Origin: Pedosphaera sp.
GTDB taxonomy: Bacteria; Verrucomicrobiota; Verrucomicrobiia; Limisphaerales; Pedosphaeraceae
DNA: 7,238 bases
Direction: 5' to 3'
Assembly: GCA_028293465.1 (NCBI GenBank)
Contig: JAQGOT010000176.1
Span: 1 to 7,238, forward strand
In this document: positions 1-6,115 of the stretch, piece after piece
Position numbering within the stretch: the stretch's first letter is position 1
Layout of the letters: every line of letters begins with the position of its first letter
The notes under the pieces: generated by a model
Databases searched by the model: none
The model's input: only the letters and a program-made list of their open reading frames with translations
Told to the model about the DNA's origin: nothing
Program-made: the position numbers and the translations under genes

Positions 1-903
1 GGGTTGCTCATCTATGACGTCTCGAACCCGGCCAATCCAGTGAATGTCGGCCATAAGAACGATGGAAAATTTGCTTCGGACATAGTCACTTCAGGCAATT
101 ACGCCTATTTGGCAAATGGGAGCGATGGCCTACGCATCTACAACATATCCAACCCCACCAACGCCATCAATGTTGGCCACATCACAACGGGCGGTGAAGC
201 CTACCGTGTGGCGGTAGCCGGCAATTATGCCTATGTGCTCAACGCTCTCGGCGGTCTGCACAGTTATGACGTTTCCGATCCGACCAACCCTGTTATCGGC
301 GGCTTTATCGCCACCTATAATAACTTCAATGCAGTTGGTTCGGTGGCCCTGTCCGGCCAATATGCCTACGTCGCCACCGGCCGGGATGGGTTGCGGATTT
401 TTGACGTCTCAAATCCAACCAACTTTGTGAATGTGGGTCACAGCACGACGAACGCGACCACCTACGCCTGGGACGTGGCCATCTCGGGGAATTACGGTTA
501 CGTGGCTTGCGGGCTGGACGAATTGCGGGTTTACGATCTCTCCAATCCAAGCAACCTGCTGACCGTTGGGCAGACTCCGACAAACTACGGTGGATATGCC
601 ATCAGTGTGGTGGTCGCCGGAAACTACGCTTATGTGGCGAATGGTCTCGACGGTCTGCGCATCTACTCGCTGGGGGTTTCACCTGCGCCTCGTTTGAACG
701 TATGGCTGACGAGCACGAGCACGAACGCGCTCCTGGCTTCCTGGCCCGCGCCAACTGCCGCGGCGGTGTTGCAACAGAGCTCCGATTTGTCCGGCACCAA
801 CTGGTTGTCGCTGACGAACGCATCGACGGTCGTGGCGGGGACAAACCGTATCATTCTTGCTCCGCCGGCCGGCAATAAATTCTATCGCCTCAAGATTCTG
901 TAA
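1..903 (+). CDS. LVIVD-repeat secreted/surface protein, 5' end missing
   Basis: The reading frame is open from base 1 to the TAA at 901-903, so about 300 C-terminal residues are visible and the true start lies outside the window. Counting the TTG at 4-6 as residue 1, at least five repeats start at G-N/Q-Y near residues 31, 73, 118, 162 and 207, spaced 42-45 residues. Each has the form GNYAYVA..DGLRIYDVSNPTN followed by VG. This is the LVIVD-type repeat, thought to fold as beta-propeller blades in extracellular proteins. From about residue 228 the repeats stop and a roughly 70-residue module follows, with SWPAP, LQQSSDLSGTNW and a terminal NKFYRLKIL. I recall this kind of ending from many verrucomicrobial exported proteins. 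The ligand or function is unknown; adhesion or polymer binding is only a guess. An export signal would be in the missing N-terminus. Confidence 0.9.
   Translation, partial: GLLIYDVSNPANPVNVGHKNDGKFASDIVTSGNYAYLANGSDGLRIYNISNPTNAINVGHITTGGEAYRVAVAGNYAYVLNALGGLHSYDVSDPTNPVIGGFIATYNNFNAVGSVALSGQYAYVATGRDGLRIFDVSNPTNFVNVGHSTTNATTYAWDVAISGNYGYVACGLDELRVYDLSNPSNLLTVGQTPTNYGGYAISVVVAGNYAYVANGLDGLRIYSLGVSPAPRLNVWLTSTSTNALLASWPAPTAAAVLQQSSDLSGTNWLSLTNASTVVAGTNRIILAPPAGNKFYRLKIL
94..681 (+). repeat. Five tandem LVIVD-type coding repeats, about 126-135 bp each
   Basis: Units begin near 94, 220, 355, 487 and 622, at the codons for GNY, GNY, GQY, GNY and GNY. A sixth partial unit (LIYDVSNP) lies at the left edge of the window. 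The repeats are clear in protein and diverged in DNA, so they look like old duplications and not a recent expansion. The cores that vary least are the GNYAYVA strand and the GLRIYDVSNPTN strand. Confidence 0.85.
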
Positions 904-936
904 CCGGGACAACGTGTTCGTTCGTGCAGCCCGGTT
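902..936 (+). other. Inverted repeat at the stop codon of the LVIVD gene
   Basis: AACCGGG at 902-908 is the exact reverse complement of CCCGGTT at 930-936, with a 21-base loop. It starts inside the TAA stop codon. No run of T follows, so it is not a classical intrinsic terminator. It may be a weak 3' end structure or chance in GC-rich DNA. Confidence 0.35.
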
Positions 937-952
937 GCCTCCAACCTGCTCA

Positions 953-989
953 TCCCTCTCCCCGCGACTTCGCTGCGGGGTGAGAGGGA
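953..989 (+). terminator. Strong stem-loop downstream of the LVIVD gene (terminator or dispersed repeat)
   Basis: TCCCTCTC at 953-960 pairs with GAGAGGGA at 982-989, and CCCGC at 961-965 pairs with GCGGG at 975-979. Two bases (980-981) are bulged and the loop is about nine bases. This gives 13 base pairs, mostly G-C. No T tract follows, so Rho-independent termination is doubtful. The CCCTCTCCCC...GGGG.GAGAGGG pattern resembles extragenic palindromes scattered in some bacterial genomes. The rest of 904-1128 holds no gene I can support. Confidence 0.45.
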
Positions 990-1100
990 CGGAGCACGCT
1001 CGGCCGTTGGGTGGCCTCGTAGGCTCCCAAGGCGCGCTGGGATGTGCAACGAAGCATTTGTAGCAGATGCGGATTTTGGATACGGTGGCTGAAAGCAGCA

Positions 1101-1118
1101 GTTAACCGAATTTTTAAC
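1101..1118 (+). promoter_or_regulatory. Possible operator upstream of the sugar kinase
   Basis: GTTAA at 1101-1105 and TTAAC at 1114-1118 form a perfect inverted repeat around an 8-base centre, ending 10 bases before the kinase ATG. The AT-rich half-sites stand out from the GC-rich surroundings. A regulator could bind here, but five-base arms also arise by chance. I see no convincing -35/-10 pair and no Shine-Dalgarno sequence in front of the gene. Confidence 0.25.
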
Positions 1119-1128
1119 GGCATTCTAT

Positions 1129-2229
1129 ATGGCAGTTCTCGACATCAAACCGGCTGGTTCCTGCAAATACGATCTGGTTGCGCTCGGCGAAGTCATGCTG
1201 CGGCTTGATCCCGGCGAGGGCCGGGTCCGCACGGCCCGCAAGTTCAGGGCATGGGAAGGGGGCGGTGAATACAATGTGGCGCGCGGTTTGCGGCGGGCGT
1301 TCGGTTTGCACACGGCGGTCTGCACGGCGTTCGCGGACAATGAAGTGGGGCGGTTGATCGAGGATTTTATTTTGCATGGGGGCGTGGATACGGAGTTCGT
1401 GAAGTGGCGTGCGTGCGACGGGGTGGGGCGTACGGTGCGCAACGGGTTGAACTTTACCGAGCGCGGGTTTGGGATCCGCGGGGCGGTGGGGATGGCGGAT
1501 CGCGGTCACACGGCGGCGTCGCAACTCCAGCCGGGGGATTTTGATTGGGACAACATTTTCGGCAAGCAAGGGGTGCGGTGGTTTCATACCGGGGGGATTT
1601 TCGCGGCGCTGTCGGACACCACGCCCCAACTGGTGATCGAGGCGGTGCAGGCGGCCAAGAAGCACGGCACGATCGTTTCGTATGATCTCAATTATCGGCC
1701 GAGCCTGTGGAAATCGATTGGCGGCAAGGAGCGGGCGCAGCAGGTGAATCGCGAGATTGCCAGGTATGTGGATGTGATGATCGGGAACGAGGAAGATTTC
1801 ACTGCGTGTTTGGGCTTTGAGGTGGAAGGGGTGGATGAACACATTTCCAGCATCGATGTGACGGCGTTCAAGCACATGATTTTGAAGGCGGTGAAAGAGT
1901 TTCCGAACTTCAAGGTCACGGCCACGACGTTGCGCGCGGTGAAGACGGCGACGCGGAATGATTGGGGGGCGATCTGCTGGGCGGCGGGGAAATTCTATGA
2001 GGCCACGCAGCGGCCGGATCTGGAGATTTTGGATCGGGTCGGCGGCGGGGATAGTTTTGCGTCGGGGTTGATCTATGGATTCCTGACGTTCAACGATCCG
2101 CAACTGGCGGTGGAATACGGCGCCGCACATGGCGCGCTGGCGATGACGACGCCCGGCGATACTTCCATGGCGTCGCTGAAGGAAGTGGAGGCGTTGGTGA
2201 AAGGCGGCAGCGCACGGGTGCAACGGTAG
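1129..2229 (+). CDS. PfkB-family sugar kinase, probably 2-keto-3-deoxygluconate kinase-like
   Basis: This 366-residue protein carries the ribokinase/PfkB landmarks. There is an N-terminal strand VALGEVMLRLDPGEG (18-31), the substrate-side glycine motif GGGEYNVA (44-51), SYDLNYRPSLW (184-194), GNEEDF (219-224), and the ATP/anion-hole motif DRVGGGDSF (302-310) with D308 as the expected catalytic base. The SYDLNYRP and GGGEYNVA forms and the TTLR...N.WGA stretch (267-281) resemble bacterial KdgK-type kinases, which phosphorylate 2-keto-3-deoxygluconate with ATP in the cytoplasm. Other sugars such as fructose are possible because substrate cannot be read from motifs alone. The length is above the ~310 residues of many relatives, owing to the region around 225-265. 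The ATG at 1129 is the only start after the in-frame TGA at 1090. No clear Shine-Dalgarno precedes it. The gene converges on the TIM-barrel gene 44 bases away. Confidence 0.9.
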   Translation: MAVLDIKPAGSCKYDLVALGEVMLRLDPGEGRVRTARKFRAWEGGGEYNVARGLRRAFGLHTAVCTAFADNEVGRLIEDFILHGGVDTEFVKWRACDGVGRTVRNGLNFTERGFGIRGAVGMADRGHTAASQLQPGDFDWDNIFGKQGVRWFHTGGIFAALSDTTPQLVIEAVQAAKKHGTIVSYDLNYRPSLWKSIGGKERAQQVNREIARYVDVMIGNEEDFTACLGFEVEGVDEHISSIDVTAFKHMILKAVKEFPNFKVTATTLRAVKTATRNDWGAICWAAGKFYEATQRPDLEILDRVGGGDSFASGLIYGFLTFNDPQLAVEYGAAHGALAMTTPGDTSMASLKEVEALVKGGSARVQR

Positions 2230-2230
2230 T

Positions 2231-2242
2231 TGCGATTTCGCA
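2231..2242. terminator. Short hairpin between two convergent genes
   Basis: TGCGATTTCGCA is a 12-base palindrome, with TGCGA and TCGCA as arms, placed directly after the kinase stop codon in the 44-base convergent gap. It could help end transcription on either strand, but it is short and lacks a strong T run. Confidence 0.25.
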
Positions 2243-2273
2243 GCGGAATTTGCAGCGCGAATGGGAAGTTCAG

Positions 2274-3050
2274 TCAGGCCTGCGACCAGATCCGGCGCAG
2301 GATGTCGCGGCTGTAGGCGAGGTAATGGTGGTCGGGAGTGAACACCTCTAGGGTGATGGTGCCATCGTAACCTGACCGCTTGAGAGTGCGCAGGTGGTGG
2401 GGAATATCAACGGTGCCGGTGCCGAGCGGGGCGTGGAGGTCGTAAGCGCCGCCCTTGTTGTCGTGGAGATGAACATGCCGCAGGCGGGAGCCGTAGGCGG
2501 TGATGAGTTCATCCGCGGAATTGTAATCGAGGAGGAGATTGGAATGGCCGATGTCGAGATGAAAGCCGAGGTCCGGGAGGGCTTCGAGCAGCGGCGCGAG
2601 CTGGGCGACGGTGTTGAACTTGCCGGGCAGGTTCTCGATCATCAAACCGATGTTGTGGTCGTGGGCCGCCACGGTCAGTTCACGCAGGCTTTGCAGGTTG
2701 CGCTCGATGACGAAGGGGCGGTCGTGCATCGGGACATTGTGGTCCGGGTGAAGGTTCATCCACCGGGCACCCACCTTCGCGAATACTCCCAGGCAAGCGA
2801 TCAGCTCGCCCACGGCGGCGCGGCGGATGGATTCAAACGGATTGGCGAGCGGCAGATAGTAAGCGGTATGGCCGACCACGGGCAGGTGATGCTTTTCCAG
2901 GGCGGCGCGAAGGACGGCCGGATCGACCTGCCAGGCGGCGGCCTTCGGCGGTTCGAGGGTGAGGTCAACAAATTCCAACCCGAGCCCCGCGATCCACTCG
3001 ATTTCCGCGAGGATATCGCGGGCGGGATGGTTCATGGTGCCGATGAGCAT
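2274..3050 (-). CDS. Sugar phosphate isomerase/epimerase family TIM-barrel protein (AP endonuclease 2 fold)
   Basis: The 258-residue protein fits the xylose-isomerase-like TIM barrel family. Expected metal and active-site residues are present in order: H61 (VGHTAYYLP), H101 (NLHPDH), E139 (MIENL), D166 and H169 (HLDIGHSN), H194/H196/D197 (HVHLHDN), H206 followed by LGTGTVD, and E235 (TLEVF). The family isomerises or epimerises sugars and related small molecules with a divalent metal; a few members are nucleases. The LGTG pattern favours a small-molecule enzyme, but the substrate is unknown. The start at 3050 gives MLIGTMNHP; ATG at residue 6 is an alternative, and neither has a clear Shine-Dalgarno. 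It lies 27 bases after the nucleotidyltransferase stop, so it is probably the last gene of a three-gene operon. Cytoplasmic, since no signal peptide is seen. Confidence 0.88.
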   Translation of the reverse strand: MLIGTMNHPARDILAEIEWIAGLGLEFVDLTLEPPKAAAWQVDPAVLRAALEKHHLPVVGHTAYYLPLANPFESIRRAAVGELIACLGVFAKVGARWMNLHPDHNVPMHDRPFVIERNLQSLRELTVAAHDHNIGLMIENLPGKFNTVAQLAPLLEALPDLGFHLDIGHSNLLLDYNSADELITAYGSRLRHVHLHDNKGGAYDLHAPLGTGTVDIPHHLRTLKRSGYDGTITLEVFTPDHHYLAYSRDILRRIWSQA

Positions 3051-3077
3051 GGAAAATGGGTTGCGAGTGGGTGGGGC

Positions 3078-3968
3078 TTATACTTCAAGATATTCGCCCT
3101 CCTGCTGCAGGGAGGCGAACCAGGCGCGGCTGTCGAGCAACTTCACACGGCGGAGGTGCTCACGTTCGGATATTTTTTCCGGCTTGGGCAGGCCGAGTTG
3201 TTTCCTGAGTTTGTCGGGAAATTCACGCGCACGATTGGGGGCGAGCCAGGAAAAAACCGTCAGCGCCGCATGCAACAGCGGCGTGTCCGGTCCGAGGCGC
3301 TCCAGCAGATGGTCCCAATCCAGGTAAACGCCGGCGGCATAAAGCAGATTGAAGATGTCGGTCCAATCGAAATGATCACGTTGGAGGATGTAGAGCTTGC
3401 ACCACAGCAGTTCCTCCGGGGGGATGACCTGCATGGACTCTTCACGGATCTGCACGGGTTGGCCGCGTTCGAACCAGATTTCATCGACCTCGGCGCGGCG
3501 ATTGGCCATGGACCAGATGATGTCCACAATGATGCCTTCCCGCGTGCTGCGATATATCCAGCCCGGGTCGTAGGGGCGTTGGTCGAAGTAATCGACAAAG
3601 CCGGCGTTGCTGAGGGCGGCGATCATCGGGTCGCGGTCGCGGGGCAGAATGTAGAAATCGATGTCCTTGGTATTTCGCCAACGACCGGTGTAGATGGCCA
3701 GCCCAAAACCGCCACCGAGCATGAAGCGCAATCCGGCGTTGCGGGCGGCTTCGATGGCAGCGCGGTAATTCGCCCATTGACCGGCCGGGACAATGTCCGG
3801 CCAGGGGACGGGCTTGTGCAGACGGGGCACGGATTGGCCTGTTTGGATTTGGGAGCGGGTTCTCGTTTCGGTGGACCGCGCTTCCGGAAGGGCATCGGGA
3901 GTTGCCCGCCGCCGTTTGGTGCGGGCGGGTTCTTTTATGCGATCTCGTGACTTGTTTATGTCAGCCAT
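3078..3968 (-). CDS. Pol-beta-superfamily nucleotidyltransferase of unknown target
   Basis: This is a 296-residue protein. GGGFGLAIYTGRWRNTKDIDF (about 85-105) matches the nucleotidyltransferase core: a GG loop followed by D-x-D (D102, D104) for metal binding. A third acidic residue is likely D149 (IIVDIIW). The stretch from 183, PPEELLWCKLYILQRDHFDW, and then DIFNLL is typical of the helical half of stand-alone nucleotidyltransferases related to AbiEii and ANT-like proteins. Such proteins move a nucleotide onto a small molecule, RNA or protein; the target cannot be read here. Residues 1-55 are basic and low in complexity, probably disordered. The ATG overlaps the SDR stop codon by 8 bases (ATGGCTGA) and has GGAGG 11 bases upstream, which supports this start despite the odd N-terminus. 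The C-terminus (250-296) is charged and not assigned. Confidence 0.82.
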   Translation of the reverse strand: MADINKSRDRIKEPARTKRRRATPDALPEARSTETRTRSQIQTGQSVPRLHKPVPWPDIVPAGQWANYRAAIEAARNAGLRFMLGGGFGLAIYTGRWRNTKDIDFYILPRDRDPMIAALSNAGFVDYFDQRPYDPGWIYRSTREGIIVDIIWSMANRRAEVDEIWFERGQPVQIREESMQVIPPEELLWCKLYILQRDHFDWTDIFNLLYAAGVYLDWDHLLERLGPDTPLLHAALTVFSWLAPNRAREFPDKLRKQLGLPKPEKISEREHLRRVKLLDSRAWFASLQQEGEYLEV

Positions 3969-4824
3969 TGATAATTTCGCCTCCGTTCGGATGCAGGACC
4001 TGGCCGGTCATGTAGGAAGAATCGTTGGAAGCCAGAAAGACGTAACAAGGGGCAACCTCCATCGGTTCGCCGGCCCGTCCCAGCGGCACGTTAGAGCCAA
4101 ACCGCTCCACCTTGGAGGGCTTGAAGGTGGAGGGGATGAGCGGTGTCCAGATGGGACCCGGTGCCACGGCGTTCACGCGAATCTGCCGCGAGGCCAGCGC
4201 CTTGGAAAGCGAGCGGGTGAAGGCGACGATCGCGCCCTTGGTGGCCGAGTAATCCAGCAGGTGCTCGCTGCCGCGGTAGGCGGTCACCGAGGTGGTGTTG
4301 ATGATGACGGAACCTTCCTTCAGGCGTTTCAGCGCCGCCTGGGTGAGAAAAAATTGCGAGAAGATATTGGTGCGGAAGGTGCGTTCGAGTTGCTTGCTCG
4401 TGATATGTTCGAGGGATTCCTGCGGATGTTGTTCCGCGGCGTTGTTGACCAGAACGTCGAGCCGGCCGAAACGTTTGATGACCTCCTGGATGAGCTTCTG
4501 GCAGACTTTTTCATTGCCCACGTCCCCGGCGAAGGTGAAACATCGGCGGCGTTCCTGCTCCACCTGCCGGCAGGTTTCATCGGCGTCGTCATGCTCATTC
4601 AAATACGAGATCAGCACATCCGCGCCTTCCTTCGCGAAGAGCACCGCCACGGAACGCCCAATGCCGCTGTCGCCACCCGTGATCAAGGCCACCTTGCCGA
4701 ACAGCTTGCCGCTGCCGACATACATGGGCGGCTCAAACCGCGGGCGCGGGGACATTTGCGATTCCTTGCCCGGCTGCCGGGACTGGTGCTGCGGCGGGCG
4801 GGTTTTAGATTTTGCTTTAGGCAT
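3961..4824 (-). CDS. Short-chain dehydrogenase/reductase, general stress protein 39 (YdaD/YhxD) type
   Basis: This 287-residue classical SDR has the NAD(P)-binding TGGDSGIG (49-56), D101 after the fourth strand, NNAA (127-130), N153, and the catalytic S179, Y192 and K196 in the order TTSVTAYRG...DYSATKGA. The C-terminal APGPIWTPL and SSYMTGQVLHPNGG are also typical. The N-terminal extension with PPQHQSRQPGKESQMSPRP is characteristic of the general-stress SDR subgroup known from Bacillus GSP39/YdaD and related proteins, whose substrate is unsettled. It presumably reduces or oxidises a small carbonyl or alcohol in the cytoplasm. The ATG at 4824 keeps the whole extension. ATG at residue 24 has a better ribosome site (AAGGA, 7 bases away) but would cut the conserved extension. 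It is the first gene of the SDR-nucleotidyltransferase-TIM barrel group. Confidence 0.92.
   Translation of the reverse strand: MPKAKSKTRPPQHQSRQPGKESQMSPRPRFEPPMYVGSGKLFGKVALITGGDSGIGRSVAVLFAKEGADVLISYLNEHDDADETCRQVEQERRRCFTFAGDVGNEKVCQKLIQEVIKRFGRLDVLVNNAAEQHPQESLEHITSKQLERTFRTNIFSQFFLTQAALKRLKEGSVIINTTSVTAYRGSEHLLDYSATKGAIVAFTRSLSKALASRQIRVNAVAPGPIWTPLIPSTFKPSKVERFGSNVPLGRAGEPMEVAPCYVFLASNDSSYMTGQVLHPNGGEIING
3980..3984 (-). promoter_or_regulatory. Shine-Dalgarno GGAGG inside the SDR gene, for the nucleotidyltransferase
   Basis: On the minus strand GGAGG lies 11 bases before the ATG at 3968, inside the last codons of the SDR gene. Together with the 8-base overlap it fixes the nucleotidyltransferase start and suggests translational coupling. 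Confidence 0.6.
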
Positions 4825-4917
4825 AGCGATTGGCCAAGTCAGAAGGTGCAGTCATGTCCCCACCGAAGCGCTCAAACGCGCGCCACGGTTCGGCTCCGCC
4901 AATCCGCGCCTCGTCTG

Positions 4918-5151
4918 CTAAACGCGGTCATGAGCGCCAACCACTCCCTTTTCGCTGGCGCAATGGGCGCAGCAGAAAAAGGTGCCGCCCGCTTCGACGC
5001 CGTGACCAATGATCTTGCAGCCGCAATGGTCACAGTCAGGGGCCAGGGCATGAATGGCACATTCAAAACAGTCAAAATAGTGGGAAATACCGTTGACAAT
5101 AATCTCCAGATTTTTGTCGTAGTCGTTTCCGCAAACCTCGCATCGGTTCAT
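4918..5151 (-). CDS. Small cysteine-rich zinc-ribbon/metallothionein-like protein
   Basis: This 77-residue protein has ten cysteines (4, 7, 28, 31, 40, 43, 45, 60, 61, 64) and six histidines. They fall into two likely metal sites: C4-x2-C7 with C28-x2-C31, and C40-x2-C43 with C60/C61 and C64. The sequence begins MNRCEVCGNDYDK and contains FDCFECAIHALAP and CDHCGCKIIGHGVE. I recall close relatives in many bacteria, annotated as zinc-ribbon or prokaryotic metallothionein-like, with no settled function. Zinc binding is an inference from the pattern. An upstream in-frame ATG at 5205 would add 18 residues that do not look conserved, so the inner start is preferred. Its ribosome site is weak (GGA only). 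The SDR gene follows 93 bases downstream on the same strand, with nothing else recognisable between. Confidence 0.82.
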   Translation of the reverse strand: MNRCEVCGNDYDKNLEIIVNGISHYFDCFECAIHALAPDCDHCGCKIIGHGVEAGGTFFCCAHCASEKGVVGAHDRV

Positions 5152-5316
5152 AATAATAGTGATCCAGCAATGCAGCCAACCTACGCTCCAGCCGGTAACT
5201 TGCATGAGGGGAGCAGACCTTATTTCAGGTCGAAAATCACCCGAGTGCGAATGGAATCCACACCTGCCGTCGCGAAGACTCCCGCCATCACATCCGCGGA
5301 GGAGAACTTCGGTTGC

Positions 5317-5712
5317 TCAGGTTTCCTCGTCTCTTCTCGCCGCCTCCTTGGAGGCCTGGAGCATCTGGTCATGTTCCGCATCGTCCAGCCCTTCCTGAAC
5401 AATTTTCTCGATCTTAGTTTGGTCGTCCGGGGCGGACATCTTGACGGCTTCAGTGCCGGAAGAGCCGGGCACCGGATCCCAACGTTCGGACTCGGGCACG
5501 GAATCGAGGTCGGCTTCCGCGGGCGGGTCCTCTTCCTCCGTCGTCAACTCGCGCCGGGCTTGTTCCAAATCCGAATCGAGAACCTCATGCGGGCCGCGCC
5601 CGTTGATGATCGCCAATTCCCGCGCCCGGGCCAGCACCATCTCCATGGTGACCGTTCCCACCCCCTGCGAATTCTCGCTGATTCTGCCTTCCTCAATTGG
5701 ATCTTGTTTCAT
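5317..5712 (-). CDS. Acidic conserved hypothetical protein with RARELAxINGR motif
   Basis: I do not recognise a named family. With the ATG at 5712 the protein has 131 residues. A short helix with the pattern MVLARARELAIINGR (25-39) is followed by DLEQARRELT (48-57), then a strongly acidic, probably disordered stretch (59-80) that includes PESERWDPVPG (73-83). A charged helical tail DDAEHDQMLQASKEAARRD (110-128) closes it. I recall similar short proteins from Verrucomicrobiota, often near stress genes. A longer frame starting at 5787 would add 25 hydrophobic residues that do not resemble the relatives I remember, and it has no ribosome site. The inner start also lacks a strong one. No signal peptide is seen with the inner start, so it is likely cytoplasmic. 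Function is unknown. Confidence 0.75.
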   Translation of the reverse strand: MKQDPIEEGRISENSQGVGTVTMEMVLARARELAIINGRGPHEVLDSDLEQARRELTTEEEDPPAEADLDSVPESERWDPVPGSSGTEAVKMSAPDDQTKIEKIVQEGLDDAEHDQMLQASKEAARRDEET

Positions 5713-5822
5713 GTCACAAATTAAACCTGGAAAGATAAATGGCAACCACTTCACCCCAACACCATGTGCCGGCAAAACACCAACCAACCCGTCGGATCTG
5801 CCGTCGTTGGCAATGCCCCGGT

Positions 5823-6071
5823 TTACGGTCTCGGGGAGGAGGTCCCGCGAAACAAGGGAATCACCGGTATCGGGAAGGACCCGCTGGTGGAATTACCCGG
5901 CAGGGCCGGCGAGGCGCGGTTGGGCGCAATGGTCTCAAAACCTGCGGAACCGCCTGAGCTGGCTCCCGTTTGATATGGATTACCGGCGGCGCCACCATAA
6001 TAACCCTGATCATAGGTGCTGCAGCCGACCATGCCCCATCCTATGATCGCAATTAGCAGCCAAATCTTCAT
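5823..6071 (-). CDS. Small lipoprotein, Gly/Ser/Pro-rich
   Basis: The 82-residue product starts with a lipoprotein signal peptide: MK, a hydrophobic stretch WLLIAIIGWGM, and the lipobox MVGC with lipidated Cys17. Serine at +2 would favour the outer membrane if the E. coli rule applies. The mature part is Tyr/Gly-rich at first (YDQGYYGGAAGNPYQ), then Ser/Gly- and Pro-rich (PALPGNS, PIPVIP) with no known domain, so it is probably unfolded. A good Shine-Dalgarno GGGAG lies 7 bases before the ATG, which makes the gene and its start credible despite its size. It is the first gene of the minus-strand run, 110 bases ahead of the acidic hypothetical protein, and diverges from mqnD. Its role is unknown. 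Confidence 0.78.
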   Translation of the reverse strand: MKIWLLIAIIGWGMVGCSTYDQGYYGGAAGNPYQTGASSGGSAGFETIAPNRASPALPGNSTSGSFPIPVIPLFRGTSSPRP

Positions 6072-6078
6072 TGCCGGT

Positions 6079-6083
6079 CTCCC
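6079..6083 (-). promoter_or_regulatory. Shine-Dalgarno GGGAG for the lipoprotein
   Basis: GGGAG on the minus strand is 7 bases from the ATG at 6071. It is one of only two convincing ribosome sites in the window, so it decides both the existence and the start of this small gene. An A-rich run lies just upstream. Confidence 0.6.
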
Positions 6084-6115
6084 AAACTTTTTTTCTTCTC
6101 AACACAACCTCGGTG

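Noticed and set aside
1114..2223. Minus-strand frame of 369 codons opposite the sugar kinase
   Set aside because: The kinase on the plus strand has all PfkB motifs. The opposite frame is rich in Arg, His and Pro, typical of a mirror frame.
2394..3950. Plus-strand open frame of 518 codons opposite the TIM-barrel and nucleotidyltransferase genes
   Set aside because: The minus strand encodes two proteins with clear family motifs and catalytic residues. The plus-strand translation has no recognisable domain and reflects the mirrored codon bias of GC-rich genes.
4001..4824. Idea that the nucleotidyltransferase and SDR form a toxin-antitoxin or defence pair
   Set aside because: The SDR is a clear stress-type oxidoreductase with a complete active site and does not resemble an antitoxin. 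No other defence gene is nearby.
5152..5205. Longer start for the zinc-type protein (18 extra residues)
   Set aside because: The extra residues are Trp- and Ile-rich with no ribosome site, and the relatives I recall begin at MNRCEVCG.
3793..5724. Plus-strand open frame of 643 codons spanning the opposite strand of four genes and their spacers
   Set aside because: It runs across several real minus-strand genes and has no domain of its own. Lack of stop codons is expected opposite GC-rich coding sequence.
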